Below, in pieces: positions 8,101 through 16,761 of a stretch of DNA of 64,000 nucleotides. Below the pieces are notes generated by a model. It was not told the DNA's origin. It searched no databases and was given only the letters and a program-made list of their open reading frames with translations. Source of the DNA: Palsa-189 sp963803735 (GTDB taxonomy: Bacteria > Acidobacteriota > Terriglobia > Acidiferrales > UBA7541); NCBI GenBank assembly GCA_963803735.1, contig CAWDNV010000022.1, positions 248,001 to 312,000 of the forward strand, in the 5' to 3' direction. How positions within the stretch are numbered: position 1 is the stretch's first letter; the number at the start of each line of letters is the position of its first letter. Made by a program: the position numbers and the translations under genes.

Positions 8101-8871
8101 ATGCAACCGGCAAACATAGACACTGCAGGCGAACAGAGATCGCAAATGAATTCGAACTCCGAAAACGCACGACAGTTCAATGAGGCCCTCTCGCGCTCTC
8201 TTCCTTCATTTCAGCGAATGGCTTTTCGAAAACTGGGTAATGCAGCCGACGCGGAGGATGCGGTTCAGGATGCACTTCTCTCTGCTTACAAGCACTTGGA
8301 TCAATTCCGGGGCGGGGCGCAAATGTCCACCTGGCTGACCACGATTGTCATCAATTCCGCACGGATGCAATTGCGCAAGCGGTCCGGCCACATCCAAGTG
8401 TCGCTCGACGAGCCGTTTGACGACGACCAGCAGAATTCTCTAGCGGAACGAATCGCCGACGATAGCCCAAGCCCTGAAGACGTCTGCCGTGAATCGGAGT
8501 TGCATGAGCGAGTCCGGCAATTCTTGTCGCAGATGTCAGCCCCGTTGCGCAAGGCCCTTCAGTTGCGTGGTGTGGAGGGCCTCACAACTCACGAAGCAGC
8601 GTTCATTCTGGGCGTGCCAGAGGGAACGGTGAAGGCTCAGCTCACTCGGGCACGCGCGAAGCTCCGCCAGCTTATGCGTCGATCGCTCAACGCAAAACCC
8701 AGTTCATTGCGGACGCGCACTCCTTTGTCGGTTGTGATGATTGAAGCGGAGAATACTCGCACGCGCGTTACGAGCAGTACGCGAGATCGCAATCGCAGAG
8801 CACTACCGCGGCGTAGAGGATCAAGCAGACAGATTCCAGCAGGTCTTGAAGCCGGCCGGAAGGTGGCCTAG
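8101..8871 (+). CDS. ECF-family RNA polymerase sigma factor
   Basis: The start is ATG 8101, which has GGGAGGAAG 5 bp upstream and lies after the promoter. Region 2 is seen as LPSFQRMAFRKLGNAADAEDAVQDALLSAYKHLDQFRGGAQMSTWLTTI, and region 4 as MSAPLRKALQLRGVEGLTTHEAAFILGVPEGTVKAQLTRARAKLRQLM with a helix-turn-helix. About 55 residues of Arg-rich tail follow region 4. The tail looks unlike a domain and could reflect a late frameshift. No anti-sigma gene is visible next to it. It sits 71 bp ahead of an RND efflux operon, a common arrangement in Acidobacteriota, and probably acts in envelope or toxic-compound stress. Confidence 0.9.
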   Translation: MQPANIDTAGEQRSQMNSNSENARQFNEALSRSLPSFQRMAFRKLGNAADAEDAVQDALLSAYKHLDQFRGGAQMSTWLTTIVINSARMQLRKRSGHIQVSLDEPFDDDQQNSLAERIADDSPSPEDVCRESELHERVRQFLSQMSAPLRKALQLRGVEGLTTHEAAFILGVPEGTVKAQLTRARAKLRQLMRRSLNAKPSSLRTRTPLSVVMIEAENTRTRVTSSTRDRNRRALPRRRGSSRQIPAGLEAGRKVA

Positions 8872-8942
8872 CCATCACCAGGTCGCAGACGGCGAAGTGG
8901 CCGCCGTCAGTAATTCGCGGTAATTGAAGGACGGGGAATTCT

Positions 8943-11900
8943 ATGTGGATCGTAAGACTTGCATTGCGGCGGCCCTATACTTTCGTGGTATTGGCCATAC
9001 TTATCCTGATCATGGGTGCGCTCGCCATCGTGCGTACCCCAACCGATATCTTTCCCAATATCAACATACCCGTTGTGAGCATTATTTGGAGTTACAACGG
9101 TCTCGTGCCTGAAGACATGGCGGACCGGATCGTCAGCATCACAGAGCGAGCGCTTACAACCACAGTTGACAATATCGAGCACATCGAGTCCCAGTCGCTG
9201 TATGGAATCGCAGTCGTCAAGGTTTTCTTGCAGCCGAATGCGAGTATTCAGCAGGGCATTGCACAGATCACGGCGGTTTCTCAGACTCAGCTAAGGCAAT
9301 TGCCTATAGGAACAACGCCGCCCCTCATTTTGGCCTACAGCGCGTCGAGCGTCCCCGTCCTGCAGTTAGCCCTTTCCGGCCAAAATATGTCGGAGCAACA
9401 ACTCAACGACTATGGCCTGAATTTCATACGCACCCAGCTCATCACCGTGCCTGGCGCATCGGTTCCTTACCCTTACGGCGGCAAACAACGCCAGGTGCAG
9501 GTGGATCTGAATACGACGGCACTGCAGTCGAAGGGGCTGTCTCCGCTGGATGTAGTGAACGCGATCAGCTTGCAGAATTTAGTTCTGCCCACAGGAACGT
9601 CCAAAATCGGGTCGAAGGAGTACGACGTTTCCATCCCCAATGCAGCACCACAGACGATCAACGATCTGAACCGAATTCCGATCAAGGCGATTGGCGGGAC
9701 TACGATCTACATAAAAGACGTCGCCTGGGTACGCGATGGTTTTCCCCCGCAGACAAATATCGTGAAGGTCAATGGGCAGCGCTCCGTATTGCTGACGATT
9801 CAGAAAGCGGGAGATGCGTCAACTCTGAGCGTAATCTCAGGCATCAAGGCACTTCTGCCGCAGATTAAAACAACGGTTCCACCTCAACTACAGATCAGTC
9901 CTCTCGCGGATCAGTCGATTTTCGTCCGGGGCGCGATCAGCGGAGTGGTGAGGGAAACGCTCATTGCCGCATGCCTGACGGCTTTCATGATTCTCACGTT
10001 CCTGGGTAGTTGGCGCAGCACGCTGATTATTGCGACCTCGATTCCTCTGGCGATCCTGTCCTCCATCATCGTATTCAGCGCCATCGGAGAAACGATCAAC
10101 ATCATGACGCTCGGTGGACTTGCCCTCGCGGTCGGCATCTTAGTGGACGATGCCACTGTAGAAGTCGAAAACATCAATCGAAATCGCGCTGCCGAACCAG
10201 ATAAGGACATGGATGAAGTTGTTCTGGACAGCGCGTCGCAAATCGCGACACCCGCGTTCGTATCCACTCTTTCGATCTGCATCGTGTTTGCGCCTATGTT
10301 CCTTCTGTCAGGTGTGGCGCGGTACCTCTTTGTCCCGCTCGCCGAGGCAGTGGTGTTCGCTATGTTGGCATCGTATCTGCTATCCCGCACGATCGTTCCG
10401 ACCATGGCGAAGTACCTTTTGCGCGGAGATAACAACGAGAAGAATGGTTCCGCAAGCCGCAATCCGTTCGTGCGTCTTCAAAAGCGTTTTGAGGCAGCCT
10501 TTGAGGCATTTCGCGTGCGTTATCGCGGGCTGCTAGAGAGTTGCCTCCATCACCGCGGAATTTTCCTGATTGTATTCTTCGCGCTCTGTCTGGGTTCTCT
10601 GGCGATTCTGATCCCCTGGTTAGGCCGAGATTTCTTCCCCAGTGTGGACAGCGGCACTTTCAAACTTCATTTGCGCGCTCCAACAGGAATGCGCATTGAA
10701 CAGACGGCTAATTTATGCGATCTGGTCGAGCAGTTCATTCGACGGGAAATCCCGGCGAACGAAGTACAGAGCGTCATCGACAACATCGGCCTGCCCTACA
10801 GCGGCATCAATCTGTCTTATAGCAATTCGGCACCCGTTGGGACGTCGGACGCCGATGTTCTTGTGACGCTCTCCGCCAACCACCATCCAACGGACAACTA
10901 CGTCCACCAACTGCGTCTGACATTGCCCAAGCAGTTTCCGGGAGTGGAATTCGCGTTTTTGCCAGCCGACATGACCGGCCAGATTTTGAATTTCGGATTG
11001 CCTGCTCCAATTGATGTCCAGATTGTGGGAAATGACTTGGCGGGAAACCGGCTGTACGCAGACGCGCTGCTCGAGAAGATGAGATACGTCTCAGGAACAG
11101 CAGACCTGCGGATTCAGCAGCCCTTCGATGAGCCCTACCTGCGCTTCAGAGTCGAGCGCACGAAAGCCGAAGAGCTTGGCTTCACTGCTCACGACATCGC
11201 GCAAAATCTTCTGGTTTCGCTAAGCGGCAGCTTCCAGACTTCGCCCTCGTTTTGGGTGGATCCCCAAGACCACGTCAGCTACCAGATCGCCACACAGACG
11301 CCGCAATACCGCGCGGACACGTTGCAGGATATTGAAAACATTCCGGTCACAGGCACAGATCCCAATGCGCCGCCATCAATTATGGCGAGTCTGGTTTCTA
11401 TGCAACGCGGAACCGGCATGGCGGTGGTTTCGCATTACAACGTCGCACCGGTGATCGACATCTTTGGTGTGGTCGCCGGGCGGGATCTCGGCAGCGTATC
11501 CAGCGACATCAACAAAATTATTGATAACACGCGCGGGCAATTACCTCGGGGTTCTCAAATCGTCGTTCGCGGGCAGACTCAGACTATGCAGGCATCCTAC
11601 ATCGGACTCTTGAGCGGATTGGCATTCTCGATCGTACTCGTATACCTGCTGATCGTGGTCAACTTCCAATCCTGGCTGGACCCTTTCATCATGATTTCGG
11701 CTCTGCCCGCCGCGCTCGCCGGGATTGCCTGGTTTTTATTTGTAACGAAGACGACGCTGAGCGTGCCCGCACTCATGGGGGCGATCATGTGCATGGGCGT
11801 CGCAACCTCAAACAGCATTTTGGTCGTAAGCTTTGCGACGGAAAAAATGGAGGAAGGAAGCAATTCCGTCAGCGCCGCATTGGAAGCGGGCTTCACGCGC

Positions 11901-12113
11901 TTCCGGCCTGTGTTGATGACCGCCCTGGCGATGATTATCGGTATGGTGCCCATGGCCCTCGGCCTTGGTGACGGCGGGGAACAAAACGCTCCTCTCGGTC
12001 GCGCGGTCATTGGCGGATTGCTTTTCGCGACAGCTTCGACGCTCTTTTTTGTACCGGCATTTTTCAGCCTGCTGCAGCGTTCACGCCGGCCGGCAGCTGT
12101 GAGCAGCAAGTGA
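8943..12113 (+). CDS. RND efflux transporter, inner-membrane permease
   Basis: A 1056-residue RND pump of the AcrB/MexF (HAE1)-related type. It has the N-terminal helix WIVRLALRRPYTFVVLAIL, a large periplasmic loop, helices 2-6 from about residue 335, a second large loop and helices 8-12 near the C-terminus. The proton-relay motif is present in TM4 (GILVDDATVEVEN, two adjacent Asp). The C-terminal repeat has GLLSGLAFSIVLVYLLIVVNFQSWLDPFIM. The length is normal. It is followed by its adaptor and outer-membrane channel, completing a tripartite pump. Substrate cannot be predicted; heavy-metal CzcA function is less likely because no obvious metal-site Asp/Glu cluster was seen. Confidence 0.95.
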   Translation: MWIVRLALRRPYTFVVLAILILIMGALAIVRTPTDIFPNINIPVVSIIWSYNGLVPEDMADRIVSITERALTTTVDNIEHIESQSLYGIAVVKVFLQPNASIQQGIAQITAVSQTQLRQLPIGTTPPLILAYSASSVPVLQLALSGQNMSEQQLNDYGLNFIRTQLITVPGASVPYPYGGKQRQVQVDLNTTALQSKGLSPLDVVNAISLQNLVLPTGTSKIGSKEYDVSIPNAAPQTINDLNRIPIKAIGGTTIYIKDVAWVRDGFPPQTNIVKVNGQRSVLLTIQKAGDASTLSVISGIKALLPQIKTTVPPQLQISPLADQSIFVRGAISGVVRETLIAACLTAFMILTFLGSWRSTLIIATSIPLAILSSIIVFSAIGETINIMTLGGLALAVGILVDDATVEVENINRNRAAEPDKDMDEVVLDSASQIATPAFVSTLSICIVFAPMFLLSGVARYLFVPLAEAVVFAMLASYLLSRTIVPTMAKYLLRGDNNEKNGSASRNPFVRLQKRFEAAFEAFRVRYRGLLESCLHHRGIFLIVFFALCLGSLAILIPWLGRDFFPSVDSGTFKLHLRAPTGMRIEQTANLCDLVEQFIRREIPANEVQSVIDNIGLPYSGINLSYSNSAPVGTSDADVLVTLSANHHPTDNYVHQLRLTLPKQFPGVEFAFLPADMTGQILNFGLPAPIDVQIVGNDLAGNRLYADALLEKMRYVSGTADLRIQQPFDEPYLRFRVERTKAEELGFTAHDIAQNLLVSLSGSFQTSPSFWVDPQDHVSYQIATQTPQYRADTLQDIENIPVTGTDPNAPPSIMASLVSMQRGTGMAVVSHYNVAPVIDIFGVVAGRDLGSVSSDINKIIDNTRGQLPRGSQIVVRGQTQTMQASYIGLLSGLAFSIVLVYLLIVVNFQSWLDPFIMISALPAALAGIAWFLFVTKTTLSVPALMGAIMCMGVATSNSILVVSFATEKMEEGSNSVSAALEAGFTRFRPVLMTALAMIIGMVPMALGLGDGGEQNAPLGRAVIGGLLFATASTLFFVPAFFSLLQRSRRPAAVSSK

Positions 12114-12132
12114 GCATTTAGGCGCCACGAAT

Positions 12133-13365
12133 ATGGGAGCTACTATGTTGAGCCAAACAGACAATGTCAGAGCAGTCGCCGGCCATTCGGGCCCGCAGAA
12201 TGATCCGAAGCCGGCAAAGTCGGCTCGAAGGCGATGGCTCGCGCTCGCGGTTGTGTCTTTCGCAGTTGCCGCGGTGCTCGCGTATGGGATGTGGTCCCGT
12301 GTGAGAGCCAGCAAAAAGTTGGGAGCGGAGACATCGCAACTGGCTGTCACTCAAGTATCCGTCGTATCGCCCAAGCAAACTGCCCCTGCCCAGGAGATCA
12401 TCCTGCCGGGGAACGTACAGCCTTTCATCAGTTCGCCGATTTATGCACGCACAAATGGTTATCTGAAGAATTGGTACGTCGATATCGGAACGCCGGTCAA
12501 GCAAGGGCAGTTGCTTGCTGTAATCGACGCTCCGGAGGTCGATCAGCAATTGGCGCAATCGCTGAGCAACCTGAACACGGCAAAAGCCAATCTCGCGCTT
12601 GCCGAGATTACCAAGAATCGCTACGAGGGGCTCATCAAGACGAATGCCGTTGCCCAGCAGGACGTCGACAATGCGGTGGGCTCATACAAAGCAAACGAGG
12701 CGATCGTTGCCGCGGATGAGGCAAACGTCAAACAGCTTCAGGCGCTGCAATCTTTTGAGAAAATTTATGCTCCGTTCGACGGCGTTGTCACAGCGCGAAA
12801 TACGGATATCGGCGATCTGATCAATTCAGGCAGCAGTGGGGGCGTGAAAACCGATATGTTTCACATCGCTCAACCTGGCACGTTGCGTGTCTACGTAAAC
12901 GTTCCCGAGGAATATTCGCAAGGAGTCAAGGTCGGCATGACCGCAAATCTGGCTCTGGCCGAGTTTCCCGGGCGCACTTTTCAGGGGAGACTGGTCCGCA
13001 CCGCCGATGCTATCAATGTCACCACCCGCACATTGCTGATCGAAGTTGATGTGGCGAATCCCACCGGCACTTTACTCACCGGTTCTTATGCCGAAGTCCA
13101 CTTGCAGGTTCCGACGCAGGCTTCCACTTACCTTATTCCGGTCAATACGTTGTTATTCCGCTCCGAAGGTTTACGTGTTGGCCTTATTAAGGATGGGAAA
13201 GCCGAGATTTCGGCCGTGACCCCTGGCCACGACTTCGGCGATCAAATCGAAATTGTGTCCGGCCTTAAGGCGAATGATCAAGTCATCATTAACCCGCCCG
13301 ACTCGATAGTTTCGGGACAGCAAGTCCAAATCGTTCAGGCCACTTTGCCGGGAGATACCAAATGA
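12133..13365 (+). CDS. RND efflux periplasmic adaptor (membrane fusion protein)
   Basis: A 410-residue HlyD/AcrA-type adaptor. One membrane anchor is at residues about 36-54 (WLALAVVSFAVAAVLAYGM). The biotinyl-lipoyl-like half is IYARTNGYLKNWYVDIGTPVKQGQLLAVID, the alpha-helical hairpin runs through the Gln/Ala-rich segment about 135-205, and the second lipoyl half is IYAPFDGVVTARNTDIGDLI. A beta-barrel domain follows. It starts 19 bp after the pump and overlaps the next gene by 4 bp (ATGA), indicating translational coupling. The role is to bridge the inner-membrane pump and the outer-membrane channel. Confidence 0.94.
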   Translation: MGATMLSQTDNVRAVAGHSGPQNDPKPAKSARRRWLALAVVSFAVAAVLAYGMWSRVRASKKLGAETSQLAVTQVSVVSPKQTAPAQEIILPGNVQPFISSPIYARTNGYLKNWYVDIGTPVKQGQLLAVIDAPEVDQQLAQSLSNLNTAKANLALAEITKNRYEGLIKTNAVAQQDVDNAVGSYKANEAIVAADEANVKQLQALQSFEKIYAPFDGVVTARNTDIGDLINSGSSGGVKTDMFHIAQPGTLRVYVNVPEEYSQGVKVGMTANLALAEFPGRTFQGRLVRTADAINVTTRTLLIEVDVANPTGTLLTGSYAEVHLQVPTQASTYLIPVNTLLFRSEGLRVGLIKDGKAEISAVTPGHDFGDQIEIVSGLKANDQVIINPPDSIVSGQQVQIVQATLPGDTK

Positions 13366-14870
13366 AACCGGCTCCGAACACCGCCATCGGGGGGAACTTG
13401 TTTAAGCCAGCCTGGCGAGTAACTCTGCTGGGATTGGTTTTGCTCCAGATCAGCGGCTGCACGGTCGGGCCTAACTACCACACTCCCACGGCACAGATTC
13501 CCTCGGCCTACAAAGAAGCGGCGGGGTGGAAGCCCGCGCAACCGAACGACCAAAATCTCGGTGGCGATTGGTGGACCCTATTTCAAGATCCGCAGCTCAA
13601 TGACCTGGAACTCCAGGTCAATGTATCGAATCAGAATCTCAAAGCCGCCGAAGCGCAGTATCAGGAGGCGCGCGCGGCTCTCCGCTACGATCGTGCTGAC
13701 TTGTACCCGACGGTCACAGCCGATCCGTCGGCAACTCGTACGCGGATCTCTGCCAATCGTCCGCCACCGAATTCGATCTTTAATGGCATCACCGAGAACG
13801 ATTTTGTGCTGCCTTTCGACCTCTCTTATCAGGTCGACGTTTGGGGACGAGTTCGACGCACGGTCGAGGCGGCTCGAGAACAGGCGCAAGCCAGCGCGGC
13901 AGACTTGGCGACGGTCAACTTAAGCATGCACGCTGATTTGGCGGTCGATTACTTCCAAGCGCGCAGCCTGGACGCCGAGGAACAGCTCCTCAATTCTACG
14001 GTCGCGCAGTACCAGCGGTATTTGGATTTGACGCTTAACCGTTTCCAAGGAGGATTGTCTTCGGAGGTAGAGGTCCAGCAGGCCAGGACGCAACTGGAAA
14101 CAACACAAGCACAGGCCATCGATGTCGGGGTGCTACGCGCGCAATACGAACACGCAGTTGCAATCCTTATCGGCAGGCCTCCCGCGGAGTTCAGTCTTCC
14201 GCCGCTGCCGCTCACCGCGCCGCCCCCACCCATTCCGGTCAGTGTGCCTTCGGAGCTGCTGGAAAGACGCCCGGACATCGCCGGCGCGGAAAGACGCGTG
14301 GCCGCCGCAAATGCGCAGATCGGGGTTGCAAAGGCGGCCTATTACCCGGTGATTAGTCTAGGTGGTTCGGGCGGATTTGAAAGTGCCAACATCAGCACCC
14401 TGCTCAATGGACCGAGTGGGCTGTGGTCTTTCGGAGCCTCAGCTCTGGTCACCGTCTTCGACGTAGGAAGACGCCGGGCGTTTACGGACGAGGCGCGAGC
14501 CGCCTACGATTCGCAGGTCGCGACGTACAGGGAAACCGTCCTGGCCGGATTTCAGCAGGTGGAAGACAATCTGGCGGCTTTGAGAATTCTGGAGAATGAG
14601 GCTGCGGTGCAGGACCAGGCGGTGAATGCAGCACAGAGCTCACTCGAGCTTTCCATTCAGCGCTATCAGGGCGGTGTCACCAGTTACCTGGAGGTGACCG
14701 TTGCGCAAAGTGTCGCCCTTTCTGATGAAGTGACCGCAGTCAATATCCTGGGCCGGCGCCTTGCAAGCGCCGTCTTGCTGATTCAGGCTCTCGGCGGAGG
14801 GTGGGATCGTTCCAGTTTGCCACAACGCCCCGAGTGCTGCGGCAAGCTGACGAGCAGCAATTCCAATTGA
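13362..14870 (+). CDS. Outer-membrane efflux lipoprotein, NodT/OprM type
   Basis: A 502-residue TolC-like channel with two OEP repeats. The lipobox LLQISGCTVGPNY gives the acylated Cys and the GPNYHTP sequence typical of NodT-family factors. The repeats show the paired coiled-coil signatures (RRTVEAAREQAQASAADLATVNL and ERRPDIAGAERRVAAANAQIGVAKAAYYP). It completes the pump encoded by the two preceding genes and is coupled to the adaptor by an ATGA overlap. No terminator-like hairpin with a T-run is evident downstream. Confidence 0.95.
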   Translation: MKPAPNTAIGGNLFKPAWRVTLLGLVLLQISGCTVGPNYHTPTAQIPSAYKEAAGWKPAQPNDQNLGGDWWTLFQDPQLNDLELQVNVSNQNLKAAEAQYQEARAALRYDRADLYPTVTADPSATRTRISANRPPPNSIFNGITENDFVLPFDLSYQVDVWGRVRRTVEAAREQAQASAADLATVNLSMHADLAVDYFQARSLDAEEQLLNSTVAQYQRYLDLTLNRFQGGLSSEVEVQQARTQLETTQAQAIDVGVLRAQYEHAVAILIGRPPAEFSLPPLPLTAPPPPIPVSVPSELLERRPDIAGAERRVAAANAQIGVAKAAYYPVISLGGSGGFESANISTLLNGPSGLWSFGASALVTVFDVGRRRAFTDEARAAYDSQVATYRETVLAGFQQVEDNLAALRILENEAAVQDQAVNAAQSSLELSIQRYQGGVTSYLEVTVAQSVALSDEVTAVNILGRRLASAVLLIQALGGGWDRSSLPQRPECCGKLTSSNSN

Positions 14871-14993
14871 TTTGGCAGAGCTGTGCCGTTCATTGCGAGT
14901 ATCCTAATTGCCCGCGAACGAGTCTCCTTAGGCCGCTTTCCCCGTAGCGATCACACTGATCCATTCAGTGAGCTCGCGTCATTCGTTCGACAC

Positions 14994-15011
14994 GTGTCCT
15001 CAACGGGTTAC
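14994..15011. promoter_or_regulatory. Degenerate inverted-repeat site upstream of the AAA ATPase
   Basis: GTGTCC-TCAACG-GGTTAC: the left arm is perfect, the right arm matches 4 of 6 positions. The centre is about 165 bp upstream of the -24 element, farther than in the other four cases but within the range for looping activators. It overlaps the perfect palindrome GACACGTGTC (14989-14998). It is the weakest of the five copies. Confidence 0.4.
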
Positions 15012-15165
15012 CTGGATGATCGGCCATTTTTGCGCTTACGCGTTAACCTCAGGGAGTGCCGCAGAAATAGCTCGAAGTCACGCCGTATCAAACTATCGAG
15101 AGCCCGAATCCCGGCCACGCAGGCAGATCTCTTATACCTTCGTTCACGCCGACTAAACCCCTCTT

Positions 15166-15181
15166 TGGCAGGTCAAATGCA
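15166..15181 (+). promoter_or_regulatory. Sigma-54 (-24/-12) promoter for the AAA ATPase
   Basis: TGGCAGGTCAAATGCA has GG at 15167-15168 and GC at 15179-15180. The predicted start is near 15192, leaving an 18-nt leader to ATG 15210. It argues for the short ATPase start and against the in-frame upstream start at 14883. Confidence 0.7.
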
Positions 15182-15209
15182 TCATTGTTGGCCAGAAGAG
15201 GCAAATGCA

Positions 15210-16331
15210 ATGAAGAATAATCTAACCTCCACGCTGGACCCAACGCGTCACAGCAAAGACGCGACTGAATTTGCGAAAGCCTTGCACCGGGAGATTATCG
15301 GTCAAGATCAAGCCATCGAGAACGTCTTGGAGATCTACCAGACATTCCTCGCTGGACTGAATGCGCCGGGACGCCCCGTGGCTAATCTGCTGTTTCTGGG
15401 ACCGACCGGCTCCGGCAAAACGCGAGTCGTAGAGGTTATGGCGCAATCATTGTTCGGCGATCCTCGTGCCTGCACCAAGATCGATTGTGCAGAGTTTCAG
15501 CATCCCCATGAGATTGCCAAACTGATTGGTTCTCCTCCAGGATACCTGGGCCACCGTGACACTCAGCCATTGCTGTCACAGGAAACGCTCGACCAATGGC
15601 ACACTGAAAAGTTGAAACTCTCGATCCTGCTGTTTGACGAAATCGAAAAGGCCTCGGACGCGCTCTGGAAGCTCTTGCTCGGAATCCTGGATAAGGGCAG
15701 TCTGACCCTGGGTGACAACAGCCGGGTTGACTTCTCGAGATGCATCATCGTCATGACCTCGAACCTGGGGGCTAGCGAGATGGCCAACCTGGTGCACGGC
15801 CGCCTCGGCTTTTTCCAGATGACCGACGTGCTCGAGGGCGGCTTCGATGAAAAGATCGGCCGCACTGCAGTAGAAGCGGCGCGACGCAAGTTCTCACCTG
15901 AGTTCATGAACCGCATCGACAAGATGGTGGTGTTCAAGACGTTGCGTCCAGAGCATCTGCGGCGGATCGTGGACATTGAATTGAGCTTGGTGCAGCAGCG
16001 CGTGTTGAGCGCACCTGGCACGAACAAATTTGTCTTTAATTGCACCGAAAGCGTCAAGAACTTTCTGCTAGAGGAAGGAACGGACCCGAAGTACGGGGCT
16101 CGCCATCTGAAGCGGGCCATCGAGAGGAATATTGTCTTCCCGCTGGCGAATCTCGTGGCGACCGCTCAGCTGAAATTCGGAGATGTCGTGCGAGTTGATC
16201 TCAGCCCCGACGGCCGGATGACCTTTATGAAAGAGGCGGAGGGAGCCTTGAGCCTAGGCCTGCTGGAACGCTACGAGAACGAAACCAGACCACCTGCCTG
16301 GGAAGCCGCCGAAGTCTGGGCCGTAGCTTAG
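15210..16331 (+). CDS. Single-module Clp/HSP100-type AAA ATPase
   Basis: The start is ATG 15210 (MKNNLTSTLDPTRHS), chosen because a sigma-54 promoter ends at 15181. The 373-residue product resembles the second AAA module of ClpA/ClpB. It has IIGQDQAI, Walker A GPTGSGKT, Walker B LLFDEIEKA, sensor-1 VMTSNLGA, arginine-finger region FSPEFMNRID and sensor-2 GARHLKRAIE, then a ClpB-D2-small-type C-terminal domain. It has no N-domain, no first AAA module and no ClpP-binding IGF loop that I can see. It may be a stress-induced unfoldase/disaggregase; its partner is unknown. Confidence 0.88.
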   Translation: MKNNLTSTLDPTRHSKDATEFAKALHREIIGQDQAIENVLEIYQTFLAGLNAPGRPVANLLFLGPTGSGKTRVVEVMAQSLFGDPRACTKIDCAEFQHPHEIAKLIGSPPGYLGHRDTQPLLSQETLDQWHTEKLKLSILLFDEIEKASDALWKLLLGILDKGSLTLGDNSRVDFSRCIIVMTSNLGASEMANLVHGRLGFFQMTDVLEGGFDEKIGRTAVEAARRKFSPEFMNRIDKMVVFKTLRPEHLRRIVDIELSLVQQRVLSAPGTNKFVFNCTESVKNFLLEEGTDPKYGARHLKRAIERNIVFPLANLVATAQLKFGDVVRVDLSPDGRMTFMKEAEGALSLGLLERYENETRPPAWEAAEVWAVA

Positions 16332-16584
16332 CGTGGAATTCTCACTCCGTTCAAATCCAACGGTAGTCTGCGAACTGGCGTGGTCGCCCTGACTTAGCCA
16401 TCAGAACTACGCACGTACCGCCACAGAAACAAAACTCTGGCTTCGATCGTGAGTGCATCTCCCGACCGTCTGAGCGCATCGGGCGGAATCCATGCCGGCA
16501 TTTGCAGGTATTAATTCCGTCACGTTTGAAGAGTTGCCGTTCTCGCGAAACCATTCGATATACAAACAAATAGACTGGCCCCGA

Positions 16585-16602
16585 TTGTCCGCATGGGGAC
16601 AT
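16585..16602. promoter_or_regulatory. Inverted-repeat site TGTCC-N6-GGACA upstream of the envelope operon
   Basis: TTGTCC-GCATGG-GGACAT: five of six positions per arm match the reference GTGTCC-N6-GGACAC. The centre is about 88 bp upstream of the -24 GG of the promoter at 16681, the typical activator distance. Confidence 0.6.
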
Positions 16603-16680
16603 CGCGTCCGCGGGCTGGCATACACATCTTGCTATCGCTCGTACCCCGCCTCTATTTCCCGCCACTTACAACTAAAAGTT

Positions 16681-16696
16681 TGGCAACCGGCTTGCC
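16681..16696 (+). promoter_or_regulatory. Sigma-54 (-24/-12) promoter for the envelope gene run
   Basis: TGGCAACCGGCTTGCC has GG at 16682-16683 and GC at 16694-16695, with consensus TGGCA and TTGC boxes. The predicted start is near 16707, with a 55-nt leader to ATG 16762. It may drive several genes down to about 20440. Confidence 0.72.
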
Positions 16697-16761
16697 CTTT
16701 TCCATTGTGTCGCTTGAGCTGGTCAAGCGTTTAGCAAATACAAATTTGAGGAGAAACAACA

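Larger units (their letters stand above)
14871..15209. other. 339-bp intergenic region upstream of the AAA ATPase
   Basis: An open frame runs through most of this region in phase with the ATPase, but its translation is basic and low in similarity to any domain, and the sigma-54 promoter at 15166 lies inside it. I treat it as non-coding. It carries the palindrome GACACGTGTC at 14989-14998, the degenerate enhancer-type site at 14994-15011 and the promoter. Confidence 0.65.
16332..16761. other. 430-bp intergenic region with sigma-54 promoter
   Basis: No gene is supported. Frames crossing it (for example 16593-17048) are out of phase with the following gene and have no domain. It holds an inverted repeat at 16585-16602 and the promoter at 16681-16696. 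The start of the next gene is preceded by GAGGAGAAAC. Confidence 0.65.

Noticed and set aside
8741..8923. Short frame after the ECF gene that might be an anti-sigma factor
   Set aside because: 60 codons, overlaps the ECF reading frame, no membrane helix and no zinc motif, so it does not look like an anti-sigma protein.
3564..16602. Naming the dyads as NifA sites
   Set aside because: They fit the general TGT-N10-ACA form of NifA sites, but no nitrogen-fixation gene is present, and many activators use similar dyads.
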